From Pseudomonas syringae (lineage in GTDB: Bacteria > Pseudomonadota > Gammaproteobacteria > Pseudomonadales > Pseudomonadaceae), in NCBI RefSeq assembly GCF_001698815.1, contig NZ_LGSI01000074.1, positions 233,924-297,923 on the forward strand: 64,000 nucleotides of DNA, given 5' to 3'. The notes under the pieces are model-generated. The model was given only the letters and a program-made list of their open reading frames with translations. It was not told the origin of the DNA and searched no databases. The position numbers and the translations under genes were made by a program. Below are positions 52,793-61,610 of this stretch, piece by piece. How positions within the stretch are numbered: position 1 is the first letter of the stretch; each line of letters begins with the position of its first letter.

Positions 52793-52807
52793 TTTCGCCT
52801 GTCGAAA
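52793..52807. promoter_or_regulatory. IclR-type operator before the enoyl-CoA hydratase gene
   Basis: TTTCG-CCTGT-CGAAA, 19 bases before the ATG at 52826, matches the copy at 52633 including CAG before the palindrome. Confidence 0.6.
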
Positions 52808-52825
52808 CAATAATAAGAGGTCGCT

Positions 52826-53611
52826 ATGAACTCCCAACCAGAACCGGTCGTGCAGGTGCAGATTCGCGAGGATGCCGTCGCGGTCGTTCGCATCCAGCGG
52901 CCCGAGGTCAAGAACGCACTTAACAGTGCCGTGCGCGAACAACTGGCCGCGAGCTTTCGCCAACTGTCCGTCGATGAGCGGGTGCGCTCGATTGTGCTCA
53001 CCGGGGGCGAGCAGTGCTTCGTCGCCGGTGCCGACATCCGCGAGTTCGCCCAGGCCAGCCCGATCGAGATGTATCGCCGTCACACGGAGTACCTGTGGGA
53101 CGCCATCGCCCGTTGCCCCAAACCGGTGATCGCCGCAGTGAACGGGTTTGCCCTCGGCGGCGGCTGCGAGCTGGCGATGCACTGCGACATCATTGTCGCG
53201 GGGCAATCGGCGCGCTTCGGCCAACCGGAGGTCAAGCTCGGCCTGATGCCGGGCGCCGGGGGCACGCAACGTCTGATCCGCGCCGTCGGCAAGTTCCAGG
53301 CCATGCGCATCGCCCTGACCGGCTGCCTGGTGCCGGCGCCCGAGGCGCTGGCCATGGGCATGGTCAGCGAAGTGGTGAGCGACGAGCGCACATTGCCTCG
53401 CGCATTGGAACTGGCCGCTGAAATCGCGGCCTTGCCGCCGCTGGCCGTCGCGCAGATCAAGGAAGTAATGCTGCTCGGTGCCGACCTGCCCCTGGACAGT
53501 GCCCTGGCGCTAGAGCGCAAGGCGTTTCAGTTGCTGTTCGACTCCCGGGATCAGAAAGAGGGTGCCAGCGCCTTTCTGGAAAAACGCAAAGCCAGCTTCC
53601 TGGGGGAATGA
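52826..53611 (+). CDS. Enoyl-CoA hydratase
   Basis: This 261-residue crotonase-fold enzyme has the CoA/oxyanion segments QCFVAGADIREFAQA and AVNGFALGGGCELAMHCDIIVAG, and the catalytic Glu region FGQPEVKLGLMPGAGGTQRL, with both Glu residues of a true hydratase. Similar to PaaF/DcaE enzymes. It hydrates the enoyl-CoA made by the acyl-CoA dehydrogenase. First gene of the plus-strand operon; the stop is 3 bases before the next start. Confidence 0.93.
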   Translation: MNSQPEPVVQVQIREDAVAVVRIQRPEVKNALNSAVREQLAASFRQLSVDERVRSIVLTGGEQCFVAGADIREFAQASPIEMYRRHTEYLWDAIARCPKPVIAAVNGFALGGGCELAMHCDIIVAGQSARFGQPEVKLGLMPGAGGTQRLIRAVGKFQAMRIALTGCLVPAPEALAMGMVSEVVSDERTLPRALELAAEIAALPPLAVAQIKEVMLLGADLPLDSALALERKAFQLLFDSRDQKEGASAFLEKRKASFLGE

Positions 53612-53614
53612 CCC

Positions 53615-55147
53615 ATGACACATGAAATCAAACGGATGGCGGTGGTCGGCGCCGGCATCATGGGCACCGGTATCGCCCAGATTGCCGCCCAGGCCGGCAT
53701 CGAGGTCGTGCTGTTCGACAACCGCGAAGGCGCCGCCGAGGCCGCCCGCGAAACCCTGCGCCAGACCCTGGACAAGCTGGTGAGCAAGGGCAAGATTGCC
53801 GGCAGCGAGGCCCAGGCAACGCTTGAGCGCCTGCGTGTCGCGACAGCGCTGACTGAACTCAGCGACGTTGACCTGGTGGTCGAAGCCATCATCGAGCGCC
53901 TGGATGCCAAGCAGGCATTGCTTGCACAACTTGAAGCCGTCGTGCGCGACGACTGCATTCTGGCCACCAACACCTCATCGCTGTCGGTGACCAGCATCGC
54001 CCGTGAGTGCAAGCACCCGCAACGGGTCGCCGGCTTTCACTTCTTCAACCCGGTGCCGCTGATGAAAGTGGTGGAGGTCATCGATGGCCTGGCCAGCGAC
54101 CCGCGTGTCGGCGATACCTTGCAGGCACTAGCCGGGCGCATGGGCCACCGTGGGATTCGGGCCAAGGACACCCCCGGTTTCATCATCAACCACGCCGGGC
54201 GCGCCTACAGCACCGAAGCCCTGCAGATCCTCAAGGAAGGCGTCACGGAACCGGCGGAAGTGGATCGCATTCTGCGCGAAGGCCTGGGGTTCCGCATGGG
54301 GCCGCTGGAGTTGTTCGACCTCACGGCGCTGGACGTTTCGCATCCGGTGATCGAGTCCATCTACAACCAGTTCTACCAGGAACCGCGTTACCGACCGGCC
54401 GCGCTGACCCGCCAGATGCTGGAAGCCGGCTATGTCGGACGCAAGGTCGGGCGCGGCTTCTATCGCTATGCCAACGGCCAGATGATTGATGCGCCCCAAG
54501 CCCAGGCCGTGCCGGTGGTTGAGACTTTGCCGCCGGTGTGGCTGGGCACTGAGAGCGACACCGACCGCGCCAGCCTCAGCGCGATGCTGGAGCGACTGGG
54601 CGCGAAAGTGGAGCAGGGCGCTGCACCTTCGGATGCCGCCTTGTGCCTGCTGGCGCCCTATGGGTTGGACGCGACCAGCGCGGCGCAACGTTTTGCCACG
54701 GACCCGACGCGCACCGTCTGCATCGACCCGCTGCTCGACTGCACACGCTACCGCACGCTGATGCTGACACCGGTCACCCGCGTCGACATGCGCAAAGCCG
54801 CACACGCGCTGCTGGCCAGCGATGGCGTGGGCGTCAGCGTGATCAACGACAGCGTCGGCTTCGTCGCCCAGCGGGTGCTGGCGATGATCGTCAACCTGGC
54901 GGGGGATATCGTGCAACAGCGCATCGCCAGCGTCGAAGACCTGGACGAAGGCGTGCGCCGGGGGCTCGGCTACCCGAAGGGGCCATTGGCCTGGGGCGAC
55001 AGCGTCGGCGCCCGACGCCTGCTGACCATCCTGGAACGCATGACGGAACTGACCGGCGACCCACGCTACCGTCCCGGTCCCTGGTTGCGCCGTCGCGCGA
55101 CGCTGGGCCTGTCGTTGTGCCACCCCGAACCGACCCTGAACCCTTAA
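53615..55147 (+). CDS. 3-Hydroxyacyl-CoA dehydrogenase (PaaH/DcaH type)
   Basis: This 510-residue protein has an N-terminal NAD fold (MAVVGAGIMGTGIAQIAAQAG), the catalytic His in VAGFHFFNPVPLMKVVEVI, and two C-terminal 3HCDH helical domains (about 190-290 and 400-490). The two-domain, roughly 500-residue form is typical of PaaH-like enzymes acting on 3-hydroxyadipyl-CoA and is not the fused FadB type. It converts the hydroxyacyl-CoA to 3-oxoacyl-CoA for the next gene product. Confidence 0.92.
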   Translation: MTHEIKRMAVVGAGIMGTGIAQIAAQAGIEVVLFDNREGAAEAARETLRQTLDKLVSKGKIAGSEAQATLERLRVATALTELSDVDLVVEAIIERLDAKQALLAQLEAVVRDDCILATNTSSLSVTSIARECKHPQRVAGFHFFNPVPLMKVVEVIDGLASDPRVGDTLQALAGRMGHRGIRAKDTPGFIINHAGRAYSTEALQILKEGVTEPAEVDRILREGLGFRMGPLELFDLTALDVSHPVIESIYNQFYQEPRYRPAALTRQMLEAGYVGRKVGRGFYRYANGQMIDAPQAQAVPVVETLPPVWLGTESDTDRASLSAMLERLGAKVEQGAAPSDAALCLLAPYGLDATSAAQRFATDPTRTVCIDPLLDCTRYRTLMLTPVTRVDMRKAAHALLASDGVGVSVINDSVGFVAQRVLAMIVNLAGDIVQQRIASVEDLDEGVRRGLGYPKGPLAWGDSVGARRLLTILERMTELTGDPRYRPGPWLRRRATLGLSLCHPEPTLNP

Positions 55148-55163
55148 CACTTAGGAAACTGCC

Positions 55164-56366
55164 ATGCTCGACGCTTATATTTTTGCGGGGTTGCGCACAC
55201 CTTTTGGTCGCCACGGCGGCGCTCTGGCGCCCGTGCGCCCTGATGACCTAGCCTCCCATGTGATCCGCGAACTACTGGCGCGCTATGCCATCCCCGGCGA
55301 CGCCATCGAAGACGTGATCCTAGGCAATACCAACCAGGCCGGCGAAGACAGCCGCAACATCGCGCGCCATGCCGCACTGCTCGCCGGTTTGCCGGTGACG
55401 GTGCCGGGGCAGACGATCAATCGGTTGTGTGCCAGTGGACTGGCCGCGGTGATCGATGCCGCCCGCGCCGTCACCTGTAAGGAAGGCGAACTGTTCGTGG
55501 CCGGCGGGGTGGAGAGCATGTCGCGCGCGCCGTTCGTCATGGCCAAGGCCGAGAGCGCCTACAGCCGCGATTTTACGATGTACGACAGCACCATCGGCGC
55601 ACGCTTTCCCAACCCGAGGGTCGTCGCCGAATTCGGTAACGACAGCATGCCGCAGACCGGCGACAACGTGGCCCAGGAGTACGGCATCGAGCGCACGCAG
55701 GCCGATGGGTTCGCCGCACGCTCCCAGGCTCTTTACGAAGCCGCACGCCAGCGCGGTTTCTTCAACGACGAAATCCTCGCTGTCAGTGTGCCCACCGGCC
55801 GCAAGACGCCGCCCAACCTCGTGGAGCAGGACGAACATCCGCGTCCGCAATCCGACCTGGCCGCGCTGACGCGCCTGCGTCCCTTGCACGAAGGCGGTAT
55901 CGTCACCGCCGGCAATGCCTCCGGGGTCAACGATGGCGCTGCCGCGCTGCTGATAGGCACCGTCGCCGCCGGTGAGCGTCACGGGTTGGTGCCCATGGCG
56001 CGCATCCTGTCGAGTGCCGCGGCGGGTGTCGCGCCGCGCATCATGGGCGTCGGCCCGGTGGAGGCGATCAACACAGCCCTGGCCCGTGCCGGGCTGACGC
56101 TGGCCGACATGGATATCATCGAAATCAACGAAGCGTTCGCCAGCCAGGTACTGGGCTGTCTCAAGGGGCTGGGCCTGGCGTTGGACGACCCGCGGGTCAA
56201 CCCCAACGGCGGCGCGATTGCGCTCGGTCATCCCTTGGGCGCCTCGGGTGCGCGCTTGGCGCTGAGCACCGCGCGGGCGTTGCAAGAGAGTGGCAAACGC
56301 TATGCGGTGGTCAGTCTGTGCATCGGTGTCGGCCAAGGGCTGGCGATGGTTATCGAGCGTGTGTAA
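55164..56366 (+). CDS. Beta-ketoadipyl-CoA-type thiolase
   Basis: This 400-residue thiolase has an active-site Cys in NRLCASGLAAVIDA, His in NGGAIALGHPLGASGARL and a second Cys in SLCIGVGQGLAMVIERV. The stretches GNTNQAGEDSRNIARHAALLAGLP and GGVESMSRAPFVMAKAESAYSR are characteristic of the PcaF/PaaJ/DcaF subgroup, which cleaves 3-oxoadipyl-CoA to succinyl-CoA plus acetyl-CoA. This is the strongest sequence hint that the pathway handles a dicarboxylate. Confidence 0.9.
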   Translation: MLDAYIFAGLRTPFGRHGGALAPVRPDDLASHVIRELLARYAIPGDAIEDVILGNTNQAGEDSRNIARHAALLAGLPVTVPGQTINRLCASGLAAVIDAARAVTCKEGELFVAGGVESMSRAPFVMAKAESAYSRDFTMYDSTIGARFPNPRVVAEFGNDSMPQTGDNVAQEYGIERTQADGFAARSQALYEAARQRGFFNDEILAVSVPTGRKTPPNLVEQDEHPRPQSDLAALTRLRPLHEGGIVTAGNASGVNDGAAALLIGTVAAGERHGLVPMARILSSAAAGVAPRIMGVGPVEAINTALARAGLTLADMDIIEINEAFASQVLGCLKGLGLALDDPRVNPNGGAIALGHPLGASGARLALSTARALQESGKRYAVVSLCIGVGQGLAMVIERV

Positions 56367-56392
56367 ACGCGCTCCAGCAAAGGTGAAATGAC

Positions 56393-57631
56393 ATGGGTGC
56401 TTTGACTGGATACCGCGTGCTCGACTTGAGCCGCGTGCTTGCCGGCCCCTGGTGCGGGCAAACCCTGGCCGACCTGGGCGCCGAAGTGATCAAGGTCGAA
56501 CGGCCGGGCGTGGGCGACGACACCCGTGGCTGGGGCCCGCCGTGGATGAAAGGCCAGAACGATGAGCGCACCTCGGAAGCCTCTTATTATCAGTCGACCA
56601 ATCGCGGCAAGTTATCGGTGGCCCTGAACCTGGCCAGCCCGGAAGGGCAGGAGCTGGTGCGGGCGTTGGCGACCGATTGCGATGTGCTGATCGAAAACTA
56701 CAAGGCCGGTTCCCTGGCCAAGTACGGCTTGGATTACGCCTCGCTGGCGCAACTGAATCCGCGCCTGGTGTACTGCTCGGTCACCGGCTTCGGGCAGACC
56801 GGGCCGCGTGCGGCGGAACCGGGCTACGACTTTATCGTGCAGGGCATCGGCGGGCTGATGAGCATCACCGGCGAGCGCGATGACCTGCCCGGCGGCGGGC
56901 CGCAAAAGGTCGGCGTGGCGTTTTCCGATTTGATGACCGGGCTTTATTCGACGGTCGCGATCCAGGCGGCATTGCTCAGCCGCGAAAAGACCGGCCAGGG
57001 CCAGCACATCGACATGGCGCTGCTGGATGTGCAGGTTGCCACCTTGTGCAACCAGAGCCAGAACTACCTGGCCTCGGGCAAGGCCCCCGGCCGTTACGGC
57101 AACGCCCACGCCAACATCGTGCCGTACCAGGTGTTCCGCGCCAGCGACCAGGACTTCATTATCGCCTGCGGCAACGACTCGCAATTCGTCGCACTGTGTG
57201 AGGCCATCGGCCTGGCGCACCTGCCCGAAGACCCGCGCTTCACGCGTAACGCCGAGCGCGTGGCCAATCGCGAGGCGATTATCGAGATTCTGTCGGCGCA
57301 CTTCCTTCAGGGGCGTGCTGAGGAGTGGATTGGTCGCGTGCATCCCCGGGGTGTGCCGATCGGCGCGATCAACAGCATCGCCCAGGCGCTGGATGAGCCT
57401 CAGGTCAAGGCGCGCAATATGCTGGTGACGATTCCCCATCCGCTGAAGCCGGACTTTGTCACCGTCGGCAGCCCGATCAAACTGTCCGGCACGCCGGTGG
57501 AATACCTGCGCCCGGCGCCGATGCTCGGTGAGCATACGGATGAAGTGCTCAAGCGTCGGTTGGGGTTGGATGACGAGCGTCTGGCGCAGTTGAAGGCCAG
57601 CGGTGTCATTGAGCAACTGGGCGAGCGCTGA
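56393..57631 (+). CDS. CaiB/BaiF class III CoA-transferase
   Basis: This 412-residue protein begins LTGYRVLDLSRVLAGPWCGQTLADLGAEVIKVERPGVGDDTRGWGPP, the CaiB family N-terminus. The catalytic Asp is expected in HIDMALLDVQVA. It probably moves CoA onto the acid substrate, using a CoA-thioester end product such as succinyl-CoA as donor. It thus replaces the two-subunit DcaIJ-type transferase of other dicarboxylate clusters. 26 bases after the thiolase gene. Confidence 0.9.
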   Translation: MGALTGYRVLDLSRVLAGPWCGQTLADLGAEVIKVERPGVGDDTRGWGPPWMKGQNDERTSEASYYQSTNRGKLSVALNLASPEGQELVRALATDCDVLIENYKAGSLAKYGLDYASLAQLNPRLVYCSVTGFGQTGPRAAEPGYDFIVQGIGGLMSITGERDDLPGGGPQKVGVAFSDLMTGLYSTVAIQAALLSREKTGQGQHIDMALLDVQVATLCNQSQNYLASGKAPGRYGNAHANIVPYQVFRASDQDFIIACGNDSQFVALCEAIGLAHLPEDPRFTRNAERVANREAIIEILSAHFLQGRAEEWIGRVHPRGVPIGAINSIAQALDEPQVKARNMLVTIPHPLKPDFVTVGSPIKLSGTPVEYLRPAPMLGEHTDEVLKRRLGLDDERLAQLKASGVIEQLGER

Positions 57632-57691
57632 TCTGCTTTTTCCGGCACTTCGCTGTCGGGTTGAGTCATTTTTTTTGTAATGGAGTGCTCC

Positions 57692-58441
57692 ATGAAAGTC
57701 CTCGTAGCCATCAAGCGGGTGGTCGACTACAACGTCAAGGTTCGGGTCAAAGCGGACCAGTCCGGCGTCGACCTCGCTAACGTCAAGATGTCGATGAATC
57801 CCTTCTGCGAAATCGCCGTGGAAGAGGCTGTTCGTTTAAAAGAAACAGGTCTGGCGACTGAAATCGTCGTGGTTTCCATCGGCCCGACCACTGCTCAAGA
57901 GCAGTTGCGTACCGCCCTGGCACTGGGCGCTGATCGCGCCATCCTGGTTGAGTCGGCTGAAGAACTGACCTCCCTGGCCGTTGCCAAGTTGCTCAAAGCC
58001 GTGGTCGACAAGGAACAGCCATCGCTGGTGATCCTCGGCAAACAGGCCATCGACAGCGACAACAACCAGACTGGCCAGATGCTGGCTGCACTGACCGGTT
58101 ACGGCCAGGGCACCTTCGCCTCGAAAGTCGAAGTGAGCGGCGACAGTGTTGCCGTGACCCGCGAAGTCGACGGCGGCGCGCAGACGGTTTCGCTGAAACT
58201 GCCGGCCATCATCACCACCGATCTGCGTTTGAACGAGCCGCGCTACGCGTCCCTGCCAAACATCATGAAAGCCAAGAAGAAGCCTCTCGAAGTAGTGACT
58301 GCGGACGCTTTGGGCGTTTCCACCGCCTCTACCAACAAGACCGTGAAAGTCGAAGCGCCGGCTGCACGCAGCGCGGGCATCAAGGTCAAGTCGGTGGCTG
58401 AACTGGTCGACAAACTGAAAAACGAAGCGAAGGTGCTTTGA
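57692..58441 (+). CDS. etfB: Electron transfer flavoprotein, beta subunit
   Basis: From MKVLVAIKRVVDYNVKVRVK this is a 249-residue protein with the full EtfB pattern: MSMNPFCEIAVEEAVRLKE, VILGKQAIDSDNNQTGQMLAALTGY (AMP site) and LRLNEPRYASLPNIMKAKKKPLE. It forms the FAD/AMP heterodimer with the next gene and accepts electrons from acyl-CoA dehydrogenases. The upstream gap of 60 bases contains a T-rich stretch. Linkage with the catabolic genes may provide a dedicated electron carrier, or it may be the general Etf. Confidence 0.95.
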   Translation: MKVLVAIKRVVDYNVKVRVKADQSGVDLANVKMSMNPFCEIAVEEAVRLKETGLATEIVVVSIGPTTAQEQLRTALALGADRAILVESAEELTSLAVAKLLKAVVDKEQPSLVILGKQAIDSDNNQTGQMLAALTGYGQGTFASKVEVSGDSVAVTREVDGGAQTVSLKLPAIITTDLRLNEPRYASLPNIMKAKKKPLEVVTADALGVSTASTNKTVKVEAPAARSAGIKVKSVAELVDKLKNEAKVL

Positions 58442-58457
58442 ATTGGAGAGCCTGAGT

Positions 58458-59387
58458 ATGACTGTCTTGGTAATCGCTGAGCACGACAACAAGGTACTGG
58501 CCCCGGCCACCCTGAACACAGTGGCTGCCGCTGCGAAAATCGGTGGCGACATCCACGTACTGGTAGCCGGCCTTGGCGCTGGCGCCGTAGCTGAAGCTGC
58601 TGCGAAAATCGCCGGCGTGAGCAAAGCACTGCTGGCCGACAACGCCGCTTACGCTCACCAACTGCCGGAAAACGTAGCGTCTCTGATTGCAGAGCTGGGC
58701 GCCGGCTACAGCCACATCCTGGCCGCCGCCACCTCCAACGGCAAAAACATCCTGCCGCGCGTTGCCGCGCAACTGGACGTTGACCAGATCTCCGAGATCA
58801 TCTCGGTCGAAAGCGCCGACACCTTCAAGCGCCCGATCTACGCCGGTAACGCCATTGCCACCGTGCAATCGACCGCTGCGGTCAAGGTCATCACCGTGCG
58901 TGCCACCGGTTTCGATCCGGTTGCAGCCGAAGGTGGTTCGGCTGCTGTTGAAGCCGTGTCCGCTGCCCACGACGCTGGCATTTCCAGCTTTGTTGGCGAA
59001 GAGCTGGCCAAGTCGGATCGTCCTGAGCTGACCGCTGCCAAGATCGTCGTTTCGGGCGGGCGTGGCATGCAGAACGGTGACAACTTCAAGCACCTGTACG
59101 GCCTGGCCGACAAGCTGGGCGCTGCGGTCGGCGCTTCCCGCGCGGCCGTCGATGCCGGTTTCGTGCCCAACGACATGCAGGTCGGCCAGACCGGCAAAAT
59201 CGTTGCGCCACAGCTGTACATCGCCGTCGGTATCTCCGGCGCGATCCAGCATTTGGCCGGTATGAAAGACTCCAAGGTGATCGTGGCGATCAACAAGGAC
59301 GAAGAAGCACCAATCTTCCAGGTGGCTGATTACGGCCTGGTGGCGGACTTGTTCGAAGCCGTACCGGCGCTGCAACAGGCTCTGTAA
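58458..59387 (+). CDS. etfA: Electron transfer flavoprotein, alpha subunit
   Basis: From MTVLVIAEHDNKVLAPATLN this is a 309-residue protein. The C-terminal FAD domain has VSGGRGMQNGDNFK, DAGFVPNDMQVGQTGKIVAPQLYIAVGISGAIQHLAGMKDSKVIVAINKDEEAPIF. It delivers electrons to ETF-ubiquinone oxidoreductase, which is not in this window. 16 bases after etfB; a hairpin follows the stop. Confidence 0.95.
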   Translation: MTVLVIAEHDNKVLAPATLNTVAAAAKIGGDIHVLVAGLGAGAVAEAAAKIAGVSKALLADNAAYAHQLPENVASLIAELGAGYSHILAAATSNGKNILPRVAAQLDVDQISEIISVESADTFKRPIYAGNAIATVQSTAAVKVITVRATGFDPVAAEGGSAAVEAVSAAHDAGISSFVGEELAKSDRPELTAAKIVVSGGRGMQNGDNFKHLYGLADKLGAAVGASRAAVDAGFVPNDMQVGQTGKIVAPQLYIAVGISGAIQHLAGMKDSKVIVAINKDEEAPIFQVADYGLVADLFEAVPALQQAL

Positions 59388-59396
59388 CAACCAGTC

Positions 59397-59423
59397 GGCA
59401 GGCGAGCGAAGAGCGCGCCTGCC
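59397..59423. terminator. Hairpin between convergent etfA and the activator gene
   Basis: GGCAGGCG (59397-59404) and CGCCTGCC (59416-59423) form a perfect 8-bp stem with an 11-base loop. T runs are poor, so it may act as a weak bidirectional terminator or mRNA end. Confidence 0.5.
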
Positions 59424-59429
59424 GCAGGC

Positions 59430-61298
59430 TCAGTTGTACGAACCCTTGCCTGGCATTTTGATGCCGTGCAAGTTGACCTTGCGGTACAGCGTTGCACGGG
59501 AGATCCCCAGTTCTTGGGCGGCCAAAAGGGGTTTCCATCGATTGCGCACAAGCGTGTCGATCAAAGTCTGGCGCTCCGGGCTGCCGCTGACGGTCTCCTG
59601 GCCCTTTACCGGCGCGCTCGCGCCGAGCGTCACCGGCAGATCATCCACCCCGATCACTTGGCCTTTACACACGGCGCACGCGTAACGCAGTACGTGGTGC
59701 AGTTGCCGCATGTTGCCGGGCCAGCTGTAATTCAAGAGCATTTCCAGTGCAGCTTCGCTCAGTTCAAGGCGTTCGCCTGAGCGCTGGCATTCGTCGCCCA
59801 ACAGTTTGTTGATCAACGCCAGTTTGTCTTTGCGCTCGCGTAGCGGCGGTATATCGAAGCGTGCGCCGCTGAGGCGGAAAAACAGGTCTTCACGAAAGCT
59901 GCCGGTTTCTACCAGCGTGGCGATATCGCGGTGGCTGGCGCAGATAACCTGAATATCGATGGACTGGGGGCGCGCACCGCCCAAGGGGGCCACTTCACCT
60001 TCGCTGAGTACCCGCAGTAGACGGGTTTGCAATGTTAAAGGCATGTCGCCGATTTCATCGAGAAACAAGGTGCCGCCATCGGCTTGTTGCAACAAGCCAC
60101 GCATGCCTTTGGTTGAGGCGCCGGTAAAGGCACCAGCGGCATAACCGAACAGTTCACTCTCGATCAGGCTCTCGGGAATCGCCGCGCAGTTCACCGCAAC
60201 AAAGGGCTTGTCACGGCGCTTGCTGGCAGCATGTAGTTGCAACGCAAAGTGTTCCTTGCCAGCACCGGTCTCACCATGGATCAACACTGGCAGGCCACGA
60301 TCCTTGACCCGTACCGCCAGCTCCAACGCCTGCGCAACCTTGGGGTCGAGCGCTGACGCCAGATGGCTGACCACGGGGGCGCTGATGGGCCGGCGAGGTA
60401 CCTTGAGGCGCACATGCAACCCCATCGAGGGCAAATAGTGGATGCTGTCATCCCCGGCGGCGGGCAGCTGCGCTGAGGCGAAGGCTTCGTCGATGTGCGC
60501 GGGGATCCGGCCACAGCGCTGCAACAGCAGGCGCCGCGCGGCGGGGTTGAGCGCTTCAATCCGACCATCACGGTCCCAGGCGAACAGGCATTGAGGCTGG
60601 CTGTCGACATAACCTGGCAGGGGGTGAGCACGTAACACCCACAGATCTTGGGTGCTGTACATGAAGTAGGCATTTTCGAGGTCAGTGGCGCTTTGAATGA
60701 CCATTTGCCGAATCAAATGCTGGCTGCGCCGGTCATCCGGAGCACGAACCGACGAGACGTCCAATACCGCCAGGATCTCTCCGCTGGGTGAAAATATCGG
60801 CGCCGCAGAGCAGGTGTTGCCGATGAACGCTGCACGGAAATGATCCAGCTTGTGCACGGTGACTGGCAGTTTGTCGATTAACACAGCGCTGACAGCTGTC
60901 GTACCTTCTTCCTTTTCCGACCAGCAGGTGCCGACGTCCATGCCGGAGCGGCGGTACTCGCCGCGCAGGGCCGACTCGATCCGGTAGTCGACGGTACAGC
61001 CCAGCGTATCGGTGAGCATCACACAGTAATCGGCGTCTCGTACTCGGCTGTGCAGCCGTGACATTTCATCACCTGCCAGGTGCAGGAAATCGTCGACACG
61101 CTGGCGGTGTTCATTGATTTGGTGGGCCTCAAGAACCCTCGGGCCCTGTAATGAACCCGGGTCGAGCTTGTAGTGCTGTACCGAGCGTCGCCAGGAATCG
61201 AGGATGGCATTGGGCACCGGCAGGGTCGGTGCATTTTGGGCAGTGCGCAATACGCGACTCACGTGTTCCACATGAGTCTTCGAAAAACCAGAGGACAT
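59430..61298 (-). CDS. Sigma54 enhancer-binding protein, AcoR type
   Basis: This 622-residue activator has a GAF-like sensor region (about residues 60-230: DYCVMLTDTLGCTVDYRIESALRGEYRRSGMDVGTCWSEKEEGTTAV and NTCSAAPIFSPSGEILAVLDVSS). A PAS-like segment follows (CLFAWDRDGRIEALNPAARRLL). The AAA+ domain has HGETGAGKEHFA as Walker A, GAFTGA and GGTLFLDEIGDMPL as Walker B. A Fis-type HTH ends it (LLAAQELGISRATLYRKV). AcoR-type proteins respond to acetoin and other alcohols and ketones. It diverges from the SDR/monooxygenase genes, which have a -24/-12 promoter and a 14-bp inverted repeat. Confidence 0.9.
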   Translation of the reverse strand: MSSGFSKTHVEHVSRVLRTAQNAPTLPVPNAILDSWRRSVQHYKLDPGSLQGPRVLEAHQINEHRQRVDDFLHLAGDEMSRLHSRVRDADYCVMLTDTLGCTVDYRIESALRGEYRRSGMDVGTCWSEKEEGTTAVSAVLIDKLPVTVHKLDHFRAAFIGNTCSAAPIFSPSGEILAVLDVSSVRAPDDRRSQHLIRQMVIQSATDLENAYFMYSTQDLWVLRAHPLPGYVDSQPQCLFAWDRDGRIEALNPAARRLLLQRCGRIPAHIDEAFASAQLPAAGDDSIHYLPSMGLHVRLKVPRRPISAPVVSHLASALDPKVAQALELAVRVKDRGLPVLIHGETGAGKEHFALQLHAASKRRDKPFVAVNCAAIPESLIESELFGYAAGAFTGASTKGMRGLLQQADGGTLFLDEIGDMPLTLQTRLLRVLSEGEVAPLGGARPQSIDIQVICASHRDIATLVETGSFREDLFFRLSGARFDIPPLRERKDKLALINKLLGDECQRSGERLELSEAALEMLLNYSWPGNMRQLHHVLRYACAVCKGQVIGVDDLPVTLGASAPVKGQETVSGSPERQTLIDTLVRNRWKPLLAAQELGISRATLYRKVNLHGIKMPGKGSYN

Positions 61299-61394
61299 GG
61301 TACCTCCGAAGGTTGGATCTTATTTTTCTGTTGATGGCCATTAAAGGCGGCTTGGCCGATCCCTTCAAGCTGAATCCGTCAGCGGGTGTCGGTG

Positions 61395-61450
61395 AGACAT
61401 AACCGCTCACTATTCGCATCGTCCCGAGGGAGGCACGAGCGGTTATGTCT
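61395..61450. promoter_or_regulatory. 14-bp perfect inverted repeat, probable enhancer (UAS)
   Basis: AGACATAACCGCTC (61395-61408) and GAGCGGTTATGTCT (61437-61450) are exact reverse complements separated by 28 bases. The centre is about 108 bp upstream of the -24 element at 61531. The position fits the binding site of the AcoR-like activator. Confidence 0.7.
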
Positions 61451-61528
61451 TGCGGAGGCATTGAGCGGGGTACGGTAATTAGGCTGCCGATCCCTCTATT
61501 CCGGCCTTTACAGCCAAGTATTACGGTA

Positions 61529-61545
61529 TTGGCATCCGACTTGCT
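61529..61545 (+). promoter_or_regulatory. Sigma54 promoter of the SDR-monooxygenase operon
   Basis: TTGGCATCCGACTTGCT has GG (61531-61532) and GC (61543-61544) with exact spacing and TTGGCA/TTGCT blocks close to consensus. Predicted start near 61556, 55 bases before the SDR ATG. Confidence 0.75.
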
Positions 61546-61610
61546 CTGTCAGTCTCAGCAGGCCGCGTCGAACGGTCGCATCTCAACAACAATAATGACA
61601 GAGGCTCTAC

